From: Fervidibacillus halotolerans
GTDB lineage: Bacteria; Bacillota; Bacilli; Bacillales; Caldibacillaceae
Assembly (NCBI RefSeq): GCF_026547205.1
Contig: NZ_CP106877.1
Location: 1,266,771-1,330,770 of the forward strand
DNA length: 64,000 nucleotides
Direction of reading: 5' to 3'
Shown one piece after another: positions 19,707-30,438 of this stretch (the stretch's first letter is position 1; every line of letters begins with the position of its first letter). The notes beneath the pieces are model-generated. The model did not search any database. It was not told the origin of the DNA and worked only from the letters and a program-made list of their open reading frames with translations. The position numbers were made by a program, and so were the translations under genes.

Positions 19707-22379
19707 TTATGTTTTTCTTATATAAAATGAACCCGCTAATAAAAATGTTGGAATACAGGCCATTCCTAAAATGAGCAGCCAATCTTTCAACAGGATCGGA
19801 ACAGTATGAAAAATCGGTTGAAAAGTAGGAATATAAATGACAACCAACATTAGAATGATACTGGAAAGAACGGCTCCCACTAAATATAAATTTTCAAAGG
19901 GATTTCTCGAAAAGATCGATTGTTCGCTCCGACAATCAAAGACGTGAATCAATTGGGCCAAAACGAGGGTTGCAAAGGCAACTGTTTGTGCATAGGGTAA
20001 ATTGTTTGGATATTGTTTATACACGAATATGAAAGCTAGTAAAGTCACAAGGCCAATAAGAAATCCCCGGGAAATAATTTTCCAACCGAGTCCCCTTGCA
20101 AATACACCCTCCTTTGGATGCCTCGGTTTTCTTAACATCACGTTTTCTTCTGGTTTATCCAATCCTAAGGCGATCGCCGGGAGCCCATCAGTCACTAGGT
20201 TCACCCATAATATTTGAACGGGTACGAGGGGAAGGGGCAAAGCTAGTAAAATTGCAAAGAGCATAACTAATATTTCGCCCACATTGGAAGCAAGTAAATA
20301 ACGGATGAATTTTCGAATATTTTCATATATATTTCGGCCTTCTTCGATCGCATCCTTAATCGTTTTAAAATTATCATCCAATAAAACGAGGGCTGATGCC
20401 TCTTTAGCCACTTCTGTCCCTGTGATTCCCATCGATATTCCGATATCCGCTGCCTTTATGGCAGGAGCATCATTTACCCCATCTCCTGTCATTGCTACAA
20501 TATGCCCTTTATTTTGCAAAGCTTGAACAATTTTTAATTTGTGTTCAGGGGAAACACGAGCAAAAATTGACACACGTTCAACGACTTCTTCCAATTCTTC
20601 CACGGTCATTTTTTCCAATTGTCCACCATCGATCGTCTGACTTTGCTTTCCGTATATTCCTAATTGGGTTCCAATTGCTCTCGCTGTAGTCATATGATCA
20701 CCAGTAATCATCACCGTCTTAATTCCAGCCCGTTTACATTTCTCGATCGCTTCTTTTACTTCTTTTCTCGGGGGATCGATCATTCCATAGAAACCGAGGA
20801 AAATCAAATCTTTTTCCACTGCAGATTGGTCGAAGGGGCCATAACCATTTATCCGTTTATAGGCAATCGCAATGGTGCGTAAAGCTTCCTCTGCCATTTT
20901 TTCAACTTCCAATTTTAATTTTTTTTCCGTACGTGACGTCATACGTTCCCGCCTTCCATTTAATAAAACCGTGGTACTTAACTTCATTAAAACATCCGGT
21001 GCACCTTTTGTGATGGCCCAGCGCTCTTTCCTGTCATTTTCGATAATCATCGTCATCATTTTACGTCTCGAATCGAACGGGAACTCTTGAATAACCCGAT
21101 AATCCTTTAATAACCGTTCTTTACTCAAACCCGCTTTCATTGCCGCAACAATTAAAGCCCCTTCCGTCGGATCCCCATCTAAGATAAACTTTCCCTTTTT
21201 CCTTACGATTTGCGCATGGTTACAAAGCATTCCAATTTGTAACATTTTCTTTATATGTTCATCGTTTATCGGGTCAATTTTCCGATTGTTGAAAAAAAAT
21301 GAACCGATCGGATTATAGCCTTCACCTGTTACGGTGAACATTTTTTCATTCGTATATAGTTTAGTTACGGTCATTTTATTTTGCGTCATCGTCCCTGTTT
21401 TATCGGAACAGATTACTGTAGCACAACCGAGAGTTTCCACTGCCGGCAATTTTTTTACGATGGCATTTTTTTTAATCATCCGTTGAACTCCGAGGGATAA
21501 AGCGATAGTAACGATCGCAGGCAAGCCCTCAGGAATCGCTGCAACCGCGAGAGAAACCCCCGATAAAAACATCGTATACATGTCCCTTCCTTGAATAATG
21601 CCTGCAAAAACGACGACAAAGGTTAATAGAAGGGCTGCGGTAATTAAGATTTTTCCTAATTGTTCAAGTCGCCTTTGAAGGGGGGTCATGACCATCGGAG
21701 TGGTTTGGAGTAAATCGGCAATTTTCCCAACTGCCGTTTTCATACCGGTACCGACGACAATTCCCTTTCCACTTCCCCTTGTTACCAATGATCCCATAAA
21801 GGCCATATTCGACAAATCTCCCAATCCAGCGTTTGAATCATAGACCGGGTTGACGTCTTTAGATGAGGGAAGGGACTCACCGGTTAAAGCGGATTCTTCA
21901 ATTTCCAAACTATTTGCCTCTATTAAACGAACATCTGCCCCAATCCGATCACCGGCTGAAAATTTCATGATATCTCCTGGAACAATTTCCTTCGCAGGGA
22001 TTTTCATCCAGTTTGAGTTTCGTAAAACGGAAACAACTGGAGCTGTATAACTCTTTAATGCATCCAATGATTTTTCCGCCTTATATTCCTGAAAAAAACC
22101 AAGAATACCATTTATAAAAACAATGGCTATAATTGCAATCCCATCGATCCACTCTCCAAGTAAACCTGAAATTAACGTTGCTATGAGAAGTACAATGACC
22201 ATAAAATCTTTAAATTGACTAAAAAATAATAGGACGTGAGAAGGTTTTTCCCTTTCCTGTAATTCATTGTAACCGAATTGTTTTAAACGACGTTTCGCTT
22301 CCTTTTCATCCAACCCCTTTTCCATATCCGTTTGGAGAGATTGTACAATTTGTTCCGGATGCATCGCAAAATATTTCAT
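19707..22379 (-). CDS. yloB: Calcium-transporting P-type ATPase YloB
   Basis: A type II (SERCA-like) cation ATPase of 890 residues, the same length as B. subtilis YloB. Visible parts are the actuator loop ALTGESLP, the phosphorylation site CSDKTGTMTQNKM, the nucleotide-binding KGAPD, and the hinge MTGDGVNDAPAIKAADIGI. About ten membrane helices include the calcium-site PEGLPA in helix 4 and WVNLVTDGLPAIALG in helix 6. In B. subtilis it is linked to calcium supply during sporulation. It is divergent from rqcH and transcribed separately from yloC. Confidence 0.95.
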   Translation of the reverse strand: MKYFAMHPEQIVQSLQTDMEKGLDEKEAKRRLKQFGYNELQEREKPSHVLLFFSQFKDFMVIVLLIATLISGLLGEWIDGIAIIAIVFINGILGFFQEYKAEKSLDALKSYTAPVVSVLRNSNWMKIPAKEIVPGDIMKFSAGDRIGADVRLIEANSLEIEESALTGESLPSSKDVNPVYDSNAGLGDLSNMAFMGSLVTRGSGKGIVVGTGMKTAVGKIADLLQTTPMVMTPLQRRLEQLGKILITAALLLTFVVVFAGIIQGRDMYTMFLSGVSLAVAAIPEGLPAIVTIALSLGVQRMIKKNAIVKKLPAVETLGCATVICSDKTGTMTQNKMTVTKLYTNEKMFTVTGEGYNPIGSFFFNNRKIDPINDEHIKKMLQIGMLCNHAQIVRKKGKFILDGDPTEGALIVAAMKAGLSKERLLKDYRVIQEFPFDSRRKMMTMIIENDRKERWAITKGAPDVLMKLSTTVLLNGRRERMTSRTEKKLKLEVEKMAEEALRTIAIAYKRINGYGPFDQSAVEKDLIFLGFYGMIDPPRKEVKEAIEKCKRAGIKTVMITGDHMTTARAIGTQLGIYGKQSQTIDGGQLEKMTVEELEEVVERVSIFARVSPEHKLKIVQALQNKGHIVAMTGDGVNDAPAIKAADIGISMGITGTEVAKEASALVLLDDNFKTIKDAIEEGRNIYENIRKFIRYLLASNVGEILVMLFAILLALPLPLVPVQILWVNLVTDGLPAIALGLDKPEENVMLRKPRHPKEGVFARGLGWKIISRGFLIGLVTLLAFIFVYKQYPNNLPYAQTVAFATLVLAQLIHVFDCRSEQSIFSRNPFENLYLVGAVLSSIILMLVVIYIPTFQPIFHTVPILLKDWLLILGMACIPTFLLAGSFYIRKT

Positions 22380-22457
22380 ATCCCCCGTTCACTCCTTCTT
22401 TACCGATGGAAGTTTGTCCACTCTTTTATTAACCATATTCCTCCTTCCATAAAAACA

Positions 22458-22466
22458 TGCTATACT
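22458..22466 (+). promoter_or_regulatory. Extended -10 promoter for rqcH
   Basis: TGCTATACT on the plus strand is an extended -10 (TGnTATACT) 72 bases before the rqcH start; no good -35 is visible. Confidence 0.5.
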
Positions 22467-22537
22467 TGTTTGGAATGAAATCACTTTTCATTTATTAACC
22501 AAATAAATGGGAATTTTATTGAAAAAGGGTGTTGAAA

Positions 22538-24256
22538 ATGTCCTTCGATGGATTATTTACATACGTGATGACAAAGGAGTTACAAGTTTTAATTAGTGGG
22601 AGGATAACGAAAATTCACCAACCGTATCCTAATGAATTAATTTTAGTAATACGAAAAGATGGGGAAAATCGAAAATTACTCATATCCGCCCACCCTTCCT
22701 TTGCACGTATTCAGTTAACGGAAACCTCATTACCCAACCCTAAGGAACCCCCGATGTTTTGTAGGTTATTAAGGAAACATTTGGAAGGGTTTTTGATTGA
22801 ACAAATTGAACAGATGGAATTGGATCGGATTGTTATTTTTCGAATTAAAGGAAGGGACGAATTGGGGGATCTATCCTATAAACAATTAATCGTCGAAATG
22901 ATGGGGAAACATAGTAATATCGTATTGATGGATGAAAAAAAACAGACGATTATCGATTGTATAAAACATGTTCCCCATTCAGTTAATCGATATCGGACTT
23001 TACTACCTGGACAGCCTTACGTATGGCCTCCTAAACAAGATAAAATCAATCCGTTTACTTGTTCAACGGAAAATATTTTAGCTGAAATCGATTTTAATCG
23101 TGGTAGACTCGACAAACAAATCGTCAACCGGTTTTTCGGCATTTCCCCACTTTTGGCTAAGGAAATCGTTTATCTAAGTGGAATTGCCAATCGATTAACA
23201 TTGCCGGAAGCCTTTCTAAATGTGATGAAGGAAATACAATCGGGTAAGATTACTCCGTCGTTAATCAAAACGAAAGAAAAGGATTATTTCTATCTTTTCC
23301 CTTTGAAACATTTAAAGGGGGAAATATCCGAATTTTCCTCCTTGAGTGCCCTTTTAGATCGATATTATTTTGAAAAGGCAAAAAGGGATCGGGTCAAACA
23401 AATTGGTGGAGAAATTGAGCGATTTATCCGAAATGAAATTGAAAAAAATATAGAAAAGATGAAAAAGCTGAAGGAAACGTTGAAAGAGGCGGAAAATTGT
23501 TCAAATTACCAACTATATGGAGAACTATTAACCGCCCATTTATATCAAGTGAAAAAAGGAATGACGGAAATTTCGCTTACCAATTACTACGATGAAAAAG
23601 GGGGAATTGTCACGATCAAACTCGATCCGAATAAAACCCCTTCTGAAAATGCCCAGTATTATTTCAATAAATACCAGAAAGGGAAAAAAACCATATCCGC
23701 TGTGAAGGAACAATTGAAAATTACAGAAGAAGAACTAAAATATTTTGAAAGTCTTCTTCAACAATTGGAGTCCGCCTCACCGGAGGATCTGGATGAAATG
23801 AAAGAGGAACTGATTGAACAAGGGTATATCCGAAAAGGAAAAACAAAGAGGAAAAAGAAACAAACAGAATTACCGAAAGTAGAACAATATCGTTCTCAAG
23901 ATGGAACGATTATTTTCGTCGGTAAAAATAACAAACAAAACGATTATTTAACGATGAAATTGGCGAAAAGAGAAGAAATATGGTTGCATGCAAAGGACAT
24001 GCCCGGATCCCATGTCGTGATTCGTTCGACCAATCCGAGTGAGCAAACGATTCAAGAGGCTGCTTTACTTGCCGCATACTTTAGCAAAGGACGAAATTCT
24101 AGTAACGTTCCGGTGGATTATACGAAAGTGAAATATGTACGGAAACCTTCCGGAGCAAAACCGGGTTTTGTTATTTATGATCATCAACAAACTGTTTTTG
24201 TTACACCTTCTGAAGAAAAAATTTACGACTTCAAAAATCGGAGTGAAACAAACTGA
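22538..24256 (+). CDS. rqcH: Ribosome quality control protein RqcH (YloA, NFACT/FbpA family)
   Basis: RqcH binds stalled 50S-peptidyl-tRNA complexes and adds C-terminal alanine tails, marking the chain for ClpXP. NFACT-N (1-200) includes SFDGLFTYVM, PPMFCRLLRKHLEGF and the DR pair in MELDRIVIF. A helix-hairpin-helix stretch (FFGISPLLAKEIVYLSG) and two long coiled coils (about 285-440) follow. NFACT-R (from about 450) contains KNNKQNDYLTMKLA and WLHAKDMPGSHVVIRS. ATG at 22538, after AAGGGTG, gives 572 residues; some older annotations call the family fibronectin-binding. Confidence 0.95.
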   Translation: MSFDGLFTYVMTKELQVLISGRITKIHQPYPNELILVIRKDGENRKLLISAHPSFARIQLTETSLPNPKEPPMFCRLLRKHLEGFLIEQIEQMELDRIVIFRIKGRDELGDLSYKQLIVEMMGKHSNIVLMDEKKQTIIDCIKHVPHSVNRYRTLLPGQPYVWPPKQDKINPFTCSTENILAEIDFNRGRLDKQIVNRFFGISPLLAKEIVYLSGIANRLTLPEAFLNVMKEIQSGKITPSLIKTKEKDYFYLFPLKHLKGEISEFSSLSALLDRYYFEKAKRDRVKQIGGEIERFIRNEIEKNIEKMKKLKETLKEAENCSNYQLYGELLTAHLYQVKKGMTEISLTNYYDEKGGIVTIKLDPNKTPSENAQYYFNKYQKGKKTISAVKEQLKITEEELKYFESLLQQLESASPEDLDEMKEELIEQGYIRKGKTKRKKKQTELPKVEQYRSQDGTIIFVGKNNKQNDYLTMKLAKREEIWLHAKDMPGSHVVIRSTNPSEQTIQEAALLAAYFSKGRNSSNVPVDYTKVKYVRKPSGAKPGFVIYDHQQTVFVTPSEEKIYDFKNRSETN

Positions 24257-24261
24257 AACGA

Positions 24262-24300
24262 AAAAACAAGGGGAATGATCGACTTTCCCCTTGTTTTTCA
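24262..24300 (+). terminator. Bidirectional terminator between rqcH and pyrR
   Basis: AAAACAAGGGGAA (24263-24275) pairs perfectly with TTCCCCTTGTTTT (24285-24297). A T-rich tail follows on the plus strand and AAAAAA precedes it, so it can stop both converging genes. Confidence 0.85.
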
Positions 24301-24345
24301 TTTTACCTTCATTTTTTCAAAAAACTGCCTTCATTTCGTCCTTTC

Positions 24346-24954
<609 letters not shown>

Positions 24955-25022
24955 TCATTCAGTTTCCTTTTAATCATTTCTACTATTACAAAACTAATGA
25001 AAAAATAACCGTTTTTCCCCTA

Positions 25023-25051
25023 ATGATACGATGGACAATCGTACAAGTCAA
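25023..25051 (-). promoter_or_regulatory. Sigma-A promoter for pyrR
   Basis: TTGACT (25046-25051), a 17-base spacer and TATCAT (25023-25028) on the minus strand, just after the stop of the rluD-family gene. It would give a leader of about 130 bases. Confidence 0.7.
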
Positions 25052-25076
25052 CGTTTCAACGATTGATTTGTCTTTA

Positions 25077-25994
25077 TTAACCGATTTCTTCCCTTTTCAA
25101 CATTGTTAAAAGATTGACAAGATCGGCAGGTAATGGACTTTCGAATTGTAAATCCTCACCTGTACGGGGATGTTTGAACCCTAAAATTTTCGCATGGAGT
25201 GCCTGACCTACGATCGGCAATGTCTTTTTCGGACCATACTTCGGATCACCTGCTAAAGGATGTCCGATATATTTCATATGCACACGTATTTGATGGGTCC
25301 GTCCCGTCTCTAATTGGAATTCAACAAAGGTATAAGCTTGAAAGCGTTCTAGCACTTGAAAATGGGTAATAGCTTGTTTACCGTCATCCACAACGGCCAT
25401 TTTTTGTCGATCCTTTTTGTCTCTTCCTATAGGTGCATCAATCGTTCCATAACTTTCTTCGATGGTTCCGTGAACGATTCCGACATATTTCCGAGTAATC
25501 GTCTTGTTTGCCAATTGGCGTGCCAACTGTTCGTGGGCATAGTCATTTTTCGCAACCATTAGTAGGCCGGACGTATCCTTATCGATCCGGTGAACAATTC
25601 CCGGTCGAAGCACACCATTGATCCCGGATAAATCATCACAATGGTATAATAATCCATTGACTAACGTCCCTTTCGTATGACCAGGAGCTGGATGGACGAC
25701 CATTCCCCTCGGCTTGTTGATTATAATGACGTCTTTATCTTCATAGAAAATATCCAAATCCATTTTTTCTGGCACTACATCTAATTCAACTGGTTCAGGG
25801 ACACAGATGGTAATTCGGTCTCCTTCCTCACATTTATAATTCGCTTTTACTTGCTTCCCGTTGACAGAAATCAGACCTTTTTTAATCCAATTTTGAATTT
25901 GTGTTCTGGACCAATCATTTTGTAGTTGAGCCACCCATTTATCAATTCGTACTCCCTGATTTTCCGGTTGAACGATTTTTTCGATTATTTCCAC
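25077..25994 (-). CDS. ylyB: RluD-family 23S rRNA pseudouridine synthase (YlyB)
   Basis: Converts uridines to pseudouridine in large-subunit rRNA. An S4 RNA-binding domain (about 10-75, with VRIDKWVAQ and GLISVNGKQVK) precedes the catalytic domain with the conserved HRIDKDTSGLLMVAK motif holding the catalytic aspartate, and ETGRTHQIRVHM. GTG at 25994 has AAGGTGA, which includes the lspA stop, 6 bases upstream. An in-frame GTG at 26003 is also possible but has no spacing. It is coupled to lspA. Confidence 0.92.
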   Translation of the reverse strand: MEIIEKIVQPENQGVRIDKWVAQLQNDWSRTQIQNWIKKGLISVNGKQVKANYKCEEGDRITICVPEPVELDVVPEKMDLDIFYEDKDVIIINKPRGMVVHPAPGHTKGTLVNGLLYHCDDLSGINGVLRPGIVHRIDKDTSGLLMVAKNDYAHEQLARQLANKTITRKYVGIVHGTIEESYGTIDAPIGRDKKDRQKMAVVDDGKQAITHFQVLERFQAYTFVEFQLETGRTHQIRVHMKYIGHPLAGDPKYGPKKTLPIVGQALHAKILGFKHPRTGEDLQFESPLPADLVNLLTMLKREEIG

Positions 25995-25999
25995 CGTAT

Positions 26000-26461
26000 T
26001 CACCTTTTCCTCTGTTTTTCTTCCATGATCATTTGAATAATTAAAAGACCTACCCCTATTACGAGAGCAGAATCCGCCACGTTAAAGATCGGATAATCAT
26101 ATGAAAAAATATATACATCGATAAAATCGACAACTTCTTTACGAAATATACGATCGATAAAATTACCAATAGCCCCTCCGAGAATCAGTGCTAAGGAAAA
26201 GCTAAAAAAACGTTTTTCTTTTCCATGTTTTTGAATGTAGTACACGAGAAAAACAATAACAAATACTGTAATCAAATAGAAAAACCACATTTGACCTTCT
26301 AAAATACCCCACGCAGCTCCCTTATTTCGATGGGATGTGATATATAAAAATCCATCGATGACGGAAAAACTTTCATATAGCTCTAGTTTGCTTACAATCA
26401 ACCATTTTGTAAATTGGTCCAATAAAATGACAATAAGAGAAACAACATAGTAAATGAACAT
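26000..26461 (-). CDS. lspA: Lipoprotein signal peptidase (signal peptidase II)
   Basis: Cuts the signal peptide from diacylated prolipoproteins in the membrane. It has 153 residues and four hydrophobic helices, with the two catalytic aspartates in GNFIDRIFR and [15 protein letters not shown] and NKGAAWG are also conserved. It lies between ileS and the rluD-family gene, as in many bacteria. ATG follows GGGGGAAAAAT. Confidence 0.97.
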   Translation of the reverse strand: MFIYYVVSLIVILLDQFTKWLIVSKLELYESFSVIDGFLYITSHRNKGAAWGILEGQMWFFYLITVFVIVFLVYYIQKHGKEKRFFSFSLALILGGAIGNFIDRIFRKEVVDFIDVYIFSYDYPIFNVADSALVIGVGLLIIQMIMEEKQRKR

Positions 26462-26495
26462 ATTTTTCCCCCAATCTCAAGACACTTTCTATCAA

Positions 26496-26504
26496 ATTTT
26501 AGCA
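26496..26504 (-). promoter_or_regulatory. Candidate extended -10 promoter for lspA
   Basis: TGCTAAAAT on the minus strand, 35 bases before the lspA start, is an extended -10; the -35 is not clear. It would allow lspA to be expressed apart from ileS, which is ended by its own terminator. Confidence 0.4.
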
Positions 26505-26645
26505 TAAAAGAATGAAAATAGGGATAAAAAATTCATAAACGATTTAGCCTATTAACATGATCTTCATTTTTCCAACTGATTTCTTTTTACCAATTTTATG
26601 AAATACCACGTTTAGAAAAATCGGTATAAAATCGATTATTTCCAT

Positions 26646-26679
26646 GAAAAAGGGAAGCCCTGAATTTCGGACCCCCCTT
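26646..26679 (-). terminator. Rho-independent terminator after ileS
   Basis: Minus strand AAGGGGGGTCC pairs with GGGCTTCCCTT (11 pairs including three G-T) and runs into TTTTTC, 13 bases after the ileS stop. The rest of the 231-base gap to lspA holds only the lspA promoter. Confidence 0.8.
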
Positions 26680-26692
26680 TTATTCAAAGGAT

Positions 26693-29464
26693 TTATTCTA
26701 AATGGCCGTAATGCGCCGTAACAATTGTTGCACAGCGGGGACAAAGTGTCGGATGATCTTCGTCTTTTCCTACATCTGGCGTGACTACCCAACAACGTTC
26801 GCACGTCTTTCCTTCCGCTTTCGTAACTAATACGGCTGCCTTTTCAAGTTTCAATGCCCCTTCAGGAGCTTCATCATATCGTCCTGCCACTTCACAGTCG
26901 GATACGATAAAAATTTGTCCAATATTTTCTTCAATGGAATCTAAAAGTTGTTTCATTTCGTCTGAAACATATAATGACACCTTTGCCATAAGCGATTTTC
27001 CAATCACTTTTTCATTTCGCGCTTCTTCCAATGCTTTCAAAACATCATCCCGAAGCTTCAAAAATTCGTTCCATTTTTCCTCGATTTTTTCCGCTTCCGG
27101 AATAACGACCACTTCCGGCATATTGGTTAATTGAACACTTTCTTCTTCCACTCCAGGGATATATCCCCAAATTTCTTCCGCCGTATGTGGTAAAATCGGT
27201 GCGAGCAATTTCGTTAATGAAACGAGAGATTCGTAAATGACCGTTTGCATCGAACGTCGCATAGGATGATCGACGGATTCGATATATAAAATATCTTTTG
27301 CAAAATCTAAATAAAATGCACTTAAATCGATGGTGAAGAAATTATTTACTTCGTGATAAATTTCTGCAAAATTATATGTTTCATAAGCATGTCGAACTTT
27401 TCGAATCAATTTATTTAATTTCACAAGCATATATTGGTCGACTTCCCGTAGTTGTTCAAAAGGAACACGGTCTTTTTCCGGTTGGAAATCATTCAAATTC
27501 CCTAGCATAAATCGAATGGTGTTTCGAATTTTACGGTATACTTCAGACACCTGTTTAAAATTGTCCATAAATACCCGCACGTCTTGCGTATAATCGACGG
27601 AAGAAACCCAAAGGCGTAAAATGTCCGCTCCAAATTGCTTTGTTATTTGGTCTGGGACAATGACATTCCCAACGGATTTGGACATTTTTTTCCCTTCCGC
27701 ATCTACGGTAAAGCCATTGGAAACGACCCCTTTGTATGGAGCAACTCCATTGACCGCCACACTAATAATGAGACTGGAATTGAACCAACCTCGATATTGA
27801 TCGGAACCTTCTAAGTAGATATCTGCTGGGAATTGTAAATCTTCCCTCGTCCGAAGTACCCCGTGATGGGAGGAACCGGAATCGAACCAAACATCCATAA
27901 TATCCTTTTCCTTCGTAAACTGGCCATTCGGACTACCAGGATGAGTAAATCCTTCAGGTAATAAATCTTTCGCTTCCCGTTCAAACCAAATATTCGAACC
28001 ATATTGTTCAAATAATTTGGCAACATGTTCAATCGTTTCTTCCGTAATAATCGCATCACCATTTTCAGCATAGAACACCGGAATCGGAACACCCCAAACC
28101 CGTTGACGGGAAATACACCAGTCCCCCCGGTCACGAATCATATTATATAATCTCGTTTCACCCCATTGATTATACCACTTTACATTTTGAATCTCATTTA
28201 ATAATTGGTCACGGATCGGATCGATCGACGCAAACCATTGGGGCGTTGCTCGGAAAATGACCGGTTTTTTCGTTCGCCAATCATGGGGATAAGAGTGGGT
28301 AATAAAAGATAAATTCAATAACGCGCCTACTTCATCTAATTTTTTCGTAATGGCTTTATTTACCTCATCGTAAAATAATCCTTCAAATCCAGGCGCTTCA
28401 TCGGTCATATATCCTTTATCATCAACCGGACTTAAAACACCTAAATCGTATTTCTGTCCAATATAAAAGTCATCTTCCCCATGACCTGGAGCCGTATGAA
28501 CGCAACCGGTACCAGAGTCCGTCGTTACATGTTCGCCGAGAACGACAACTGAATCTCGATCATATAACGGATGTTTTGCAACGATATATTCTAAATCGGA
28601 TCCTTTCACCGTCTTGACGACCGTGAACTCTTCCCATTCCAACTGTGTTGCAACGGATGATAATAAAGGTTCTGCAACTACGTATTTTTTATTTTCAGTT
28701 TTTACGACGACATACATTAAATCCGGATGAACACTGATTCCTAAATTCGCCGGGATCGTCCAAGGAGTCGTCGTCCAAATGATGATCTCCGTATCCGTAT
28801 CTAAAACACCTTTCCCGTCCTTTACAGGGAAAGCGACGTAAATGGATGGAGAACGTTTATCCTTATATTCAATTTCCGCTTCAGCTAATGCTGATTCAGA
28901 GGAAGGTGACCAATAAACCGGTTTTAACCCCTTATAAATGAGTCCCTTTTTCGCCATTTCACCGAAAACACGAATTTGTTGAGCTTCGTATTCATGGTGC
29001 AAAGTTAAATAAGGATGTTCCCAATCCCCTCGGACACCGAGCTTTTTAAAGCCTGTACGTTGAATGTCAATTTGCTCATAAGCATATTGTTCGCAAAGCT
29101 TTCGGAATTGTAAAACACCCATTTCCTTCCGATTAACACCTTTTTTCGTCAGTTCCTGTTCAATCGGTAATCCATGGGTATCCCAACCCGGAACATAAGG
29201 TGCATCGTATCCCATCATCGATTTCGAACGAACGATCATATCTTTTAACACTTTATTTAACGCATGCCCCATATGAAGGGAACCATTTGCATAAGGAGGA
29301 CCATCATGCAAGATAAATTTCGGGCGTCCTTTCGTTTTTTCCTGTACTTTTTGATAAATCTTCATTTCATCCCATCGTTTTTGAATTTCTGGCTCCCTTT
29401 TCGGCAAATTCCCACGCATCGGGAATTCCGTTTTCGGCATTAATAACGTATCTTTATAATCCAT
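26693..29464 (-). CDS. ileS: Isoleucyl-tRNA synthetase
   Basis: Charges tRNA(Ile). It is a class I synthetase of 923 residues with the HIGH motif as HMGH ([11 protein letters not shown]), an editing domain ([26 protein letters not shown]), the KMSKS loop ([10 protein letters not shown]), and a C-terminal zinc finger CERCWVV with CPRC. ATG at 29464 follows AAGGAGATTGACA; the frame extends 78 bases further without conserved sequence. Expression is controlled by an upstream T-box. Confidence 0.98.
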   Translation of the reverse strand: MDYKDTLLMPKTEFPMRGNLPKREPEIQKRWDEMKIYQKVQEKTKGRPKFILHDGPPYANGSLHMGHALNKVLKDMIVRSKSMMGYDAPYVPGWDTHGLPIEQELTKKGVNRKEMGVLQFRKLCEQYAYEQIDIQRTGFKKLGVRGDWEHPYLTLHHEYEAQQIRVFGEMAKKGLIYKGLKPVYWSPSSESALAEAEIEYKDKRSPSIYVAFPVKDGKGVLDTDTEIIIWTTTPWTIPANLGISVHPDLMYVVVKTENKKYVVAEPLLSSVATQLEWEEFTVVKTVKGSDLEYIVAKHPLYDRDSVVVLGEHVTTDSGTGCVHTAPGHGEDDFYIGQKYDLGVLSPVDDKGYMTDEAPGFEGLFYDEVNKAITKKLDEVGALLNLSFITHSYPHDWRTKKPVIFRATPQWFASIDPIRDQLLNEIQNVKWYNQWGETRLYNMIRDRGDWCISRQRVWGVPIPVFYAENGDAIITEETIEHVAKLFEQYGSNIWFEREAKDLLPEGFTHPGSPNGQFTKEKDIMDVWFDSGSSHHGVLRTREDLQFPADIYLEGSDQYRGWFNSSLIISVAVNGVAPYKGVVSNGFTVDAEGKKMSKSVGNVIVPDQITKQFGADILRLWVSSVDYTQDVRVFMDNFKQVSEVYRKIRNTIRFMLGNLNDFQPEKDRVPFEQLREVDQYMLVKLNKLIRKVRHAYETYNFAEIYHEVNNFFTIDLSAFYLDFAKDILYIESVDHPMRRSMQTVIYESLVSLTKLLAPILPHTAEEIWGYIPGVEEESVQLTNMPEVVVIPEAEKIEEKWNEFLKLRDDVLKALEEARNEKVIGKSLMAKVSLYVSDEMKQLLDSIEENIGQIFIVSDCEVAGRYDEAPEGALKLEKAAVLVTKAEGKTCERCWVVTPDVGKDEDHPTLCPRCATIVTAHYGHLE

Positions 29465-29519
29465 TGTCAATCTCCTTTCAAATACTACTATGATTATTGA
29501 CGAAATTGTAAAAATTAGA

Positions 29520-29785
29520 CAGATAAAAAAATAAGCTTCCATCCCAATTGGGACGAGAAGCTAAATCCCGCGGTACCACCCAAATAGACAATCAAACCAT
29601 TGTCCGCTCAAAATGATAACGTGATAACACGCCTTCGCCTACTATTTGTTCAACGAAGGAACTCCGGGGTGATCTTCCAATTTTCGATTTTAATCGGGCT
29701 TCCACCGTCCCCGATTCGCTGGGTAAAATATGAAAATTGTACTGTCCCCTTCACCGTTGATTCCCGTATAAAATTGTTCAGAATA
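29520..29785 (-). promoter_or_regulatory. T-box riboswitch (isoleucine) upstream of ileS
   Basis: The leader contains the T-box core GGGTGGTACCGCGGG (minus strand, 29567-29581). It is followed by a strong terminator: AGCTTC with GAAGCT, extended by six further pairs, at 29534-29562, then ATTTTTTTAT. Upstream lie the AGTA stem I bulge (29738-29741) and GGTGGAAGCCCG. The likely specifier codon is AUC (29671-29673) within GGAAGATCACC, which suits tRNA(Ile). Uncharged tRNA would stabilise the antiterminator and switch ileS on. Confidence 0.92.
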
Positions 29786-29790
29786 TCAAA

Positions 29791-29819
29791 ATTATATGCA
29801 TAAGATTAGATTCCGTCAA
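29791..29819 (-). promoter_or_regulatory. Sigma-A promoter of the ileS T-box transcript
   Basis: TTGACG (29814-29819), 17 bases, perfect TATAAT (29791-29796) on the minus strand. It starts only 8 bases beyond the divIVA stop. Confidence 0.85.
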
Positions 29820-29826
29820 CCTTTTT

Positions 29827-30345
29827 TTATTTATTTAATATACGATCATCCTCGGAAGATTTTAATTCGGTCGAATCGACTTCATATTCTAATAACTCAT
29901 TCCAATCATCGGAATTAATCATCTCCAATTGGGCTTCAATTAACATTTTAAACCGATTACGAAACACTTTCGATTGTTTTTTCAAATCTTCAATTTCAAT
30001 CGCAATTCTCCTCGCCTTCGAAAGGGCTTCATTGACGATTCGATCCGCATTTTTTTCCGCTTCTCGAATAATTAACTTCGCTTCCTTTTGGGCGTTTCTC
30101 TTCACCTCTTCTGCCGCTTCCTGAGCAACGACGATCGACTTATTCAACGTATCTTCAATATTATTGAAATGTCCTAATCGCTCTTGTAGATCTTTCAATC
30201 GATCTTCCAAATTCCTTTTTTCACGAATGACCATTTCATAGTCTTTAATCACTTGGTCTAAAAATTCATTGACTTCATCTTCATCGTAGCCACGGAAGCT
30301 TTTGGAAAATTCCTTATTATGTATATCCAACGGCGTTAACGGCAT
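29827..30345 (-). CDS. divIVA: Cell division initiation protein DivIVA
   Basis: A coiled-coil protein that gathers at negatively curved membrane (new septa and poles) and recruits Min proteins and chromosome anchors. The N-terminal lipid-binding domain LTPLDIHNKEFSKSFRGYDEDEVNEFLDQV is typical, with a conserved phenylalanine and arginine (KSFRGY) at the membrane tip. Coiled coil covers about 30-155. It has 172 residues, with ATG after GGAGGTGG. It is the last gene of the pgeF-to-divIVA cluster. Confidence 0.96.
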   Translation of the reverse strand: MPLTPLDIHNKEFSKSFRGYDEDEVNEFLDQVIKDYEMVIREKRNLEDRLKDLQERLGHFNNIEDTLNKSIVVAQEAAEEVKRNAQKEAKLIIREAEKNADRIVNEALSKARRIAIEIEDLKKQSKVFRNRFKMLIEAQLEMINSDDWNELLEYEVDSTELKSSEDDRILNK

Positions 30346-30438
30346 AAATCCACCTCCAAATTGAGTTCAAATCCCTTTACTTTTCATTATATACCATATT
30401 TCGACAGAAACGGGCAATTTCCTTCTAAAACAATTCAC

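Noticed and set aside
26544-26804. An 86-codon minus-strand frame between ileS and lspA, considered as a remnant of ylyA.
   Set aside because: It overlaps the ileS end and terminator in another frame, lacks a ribosome site and has no resemblance to DksA/TraR proteins.
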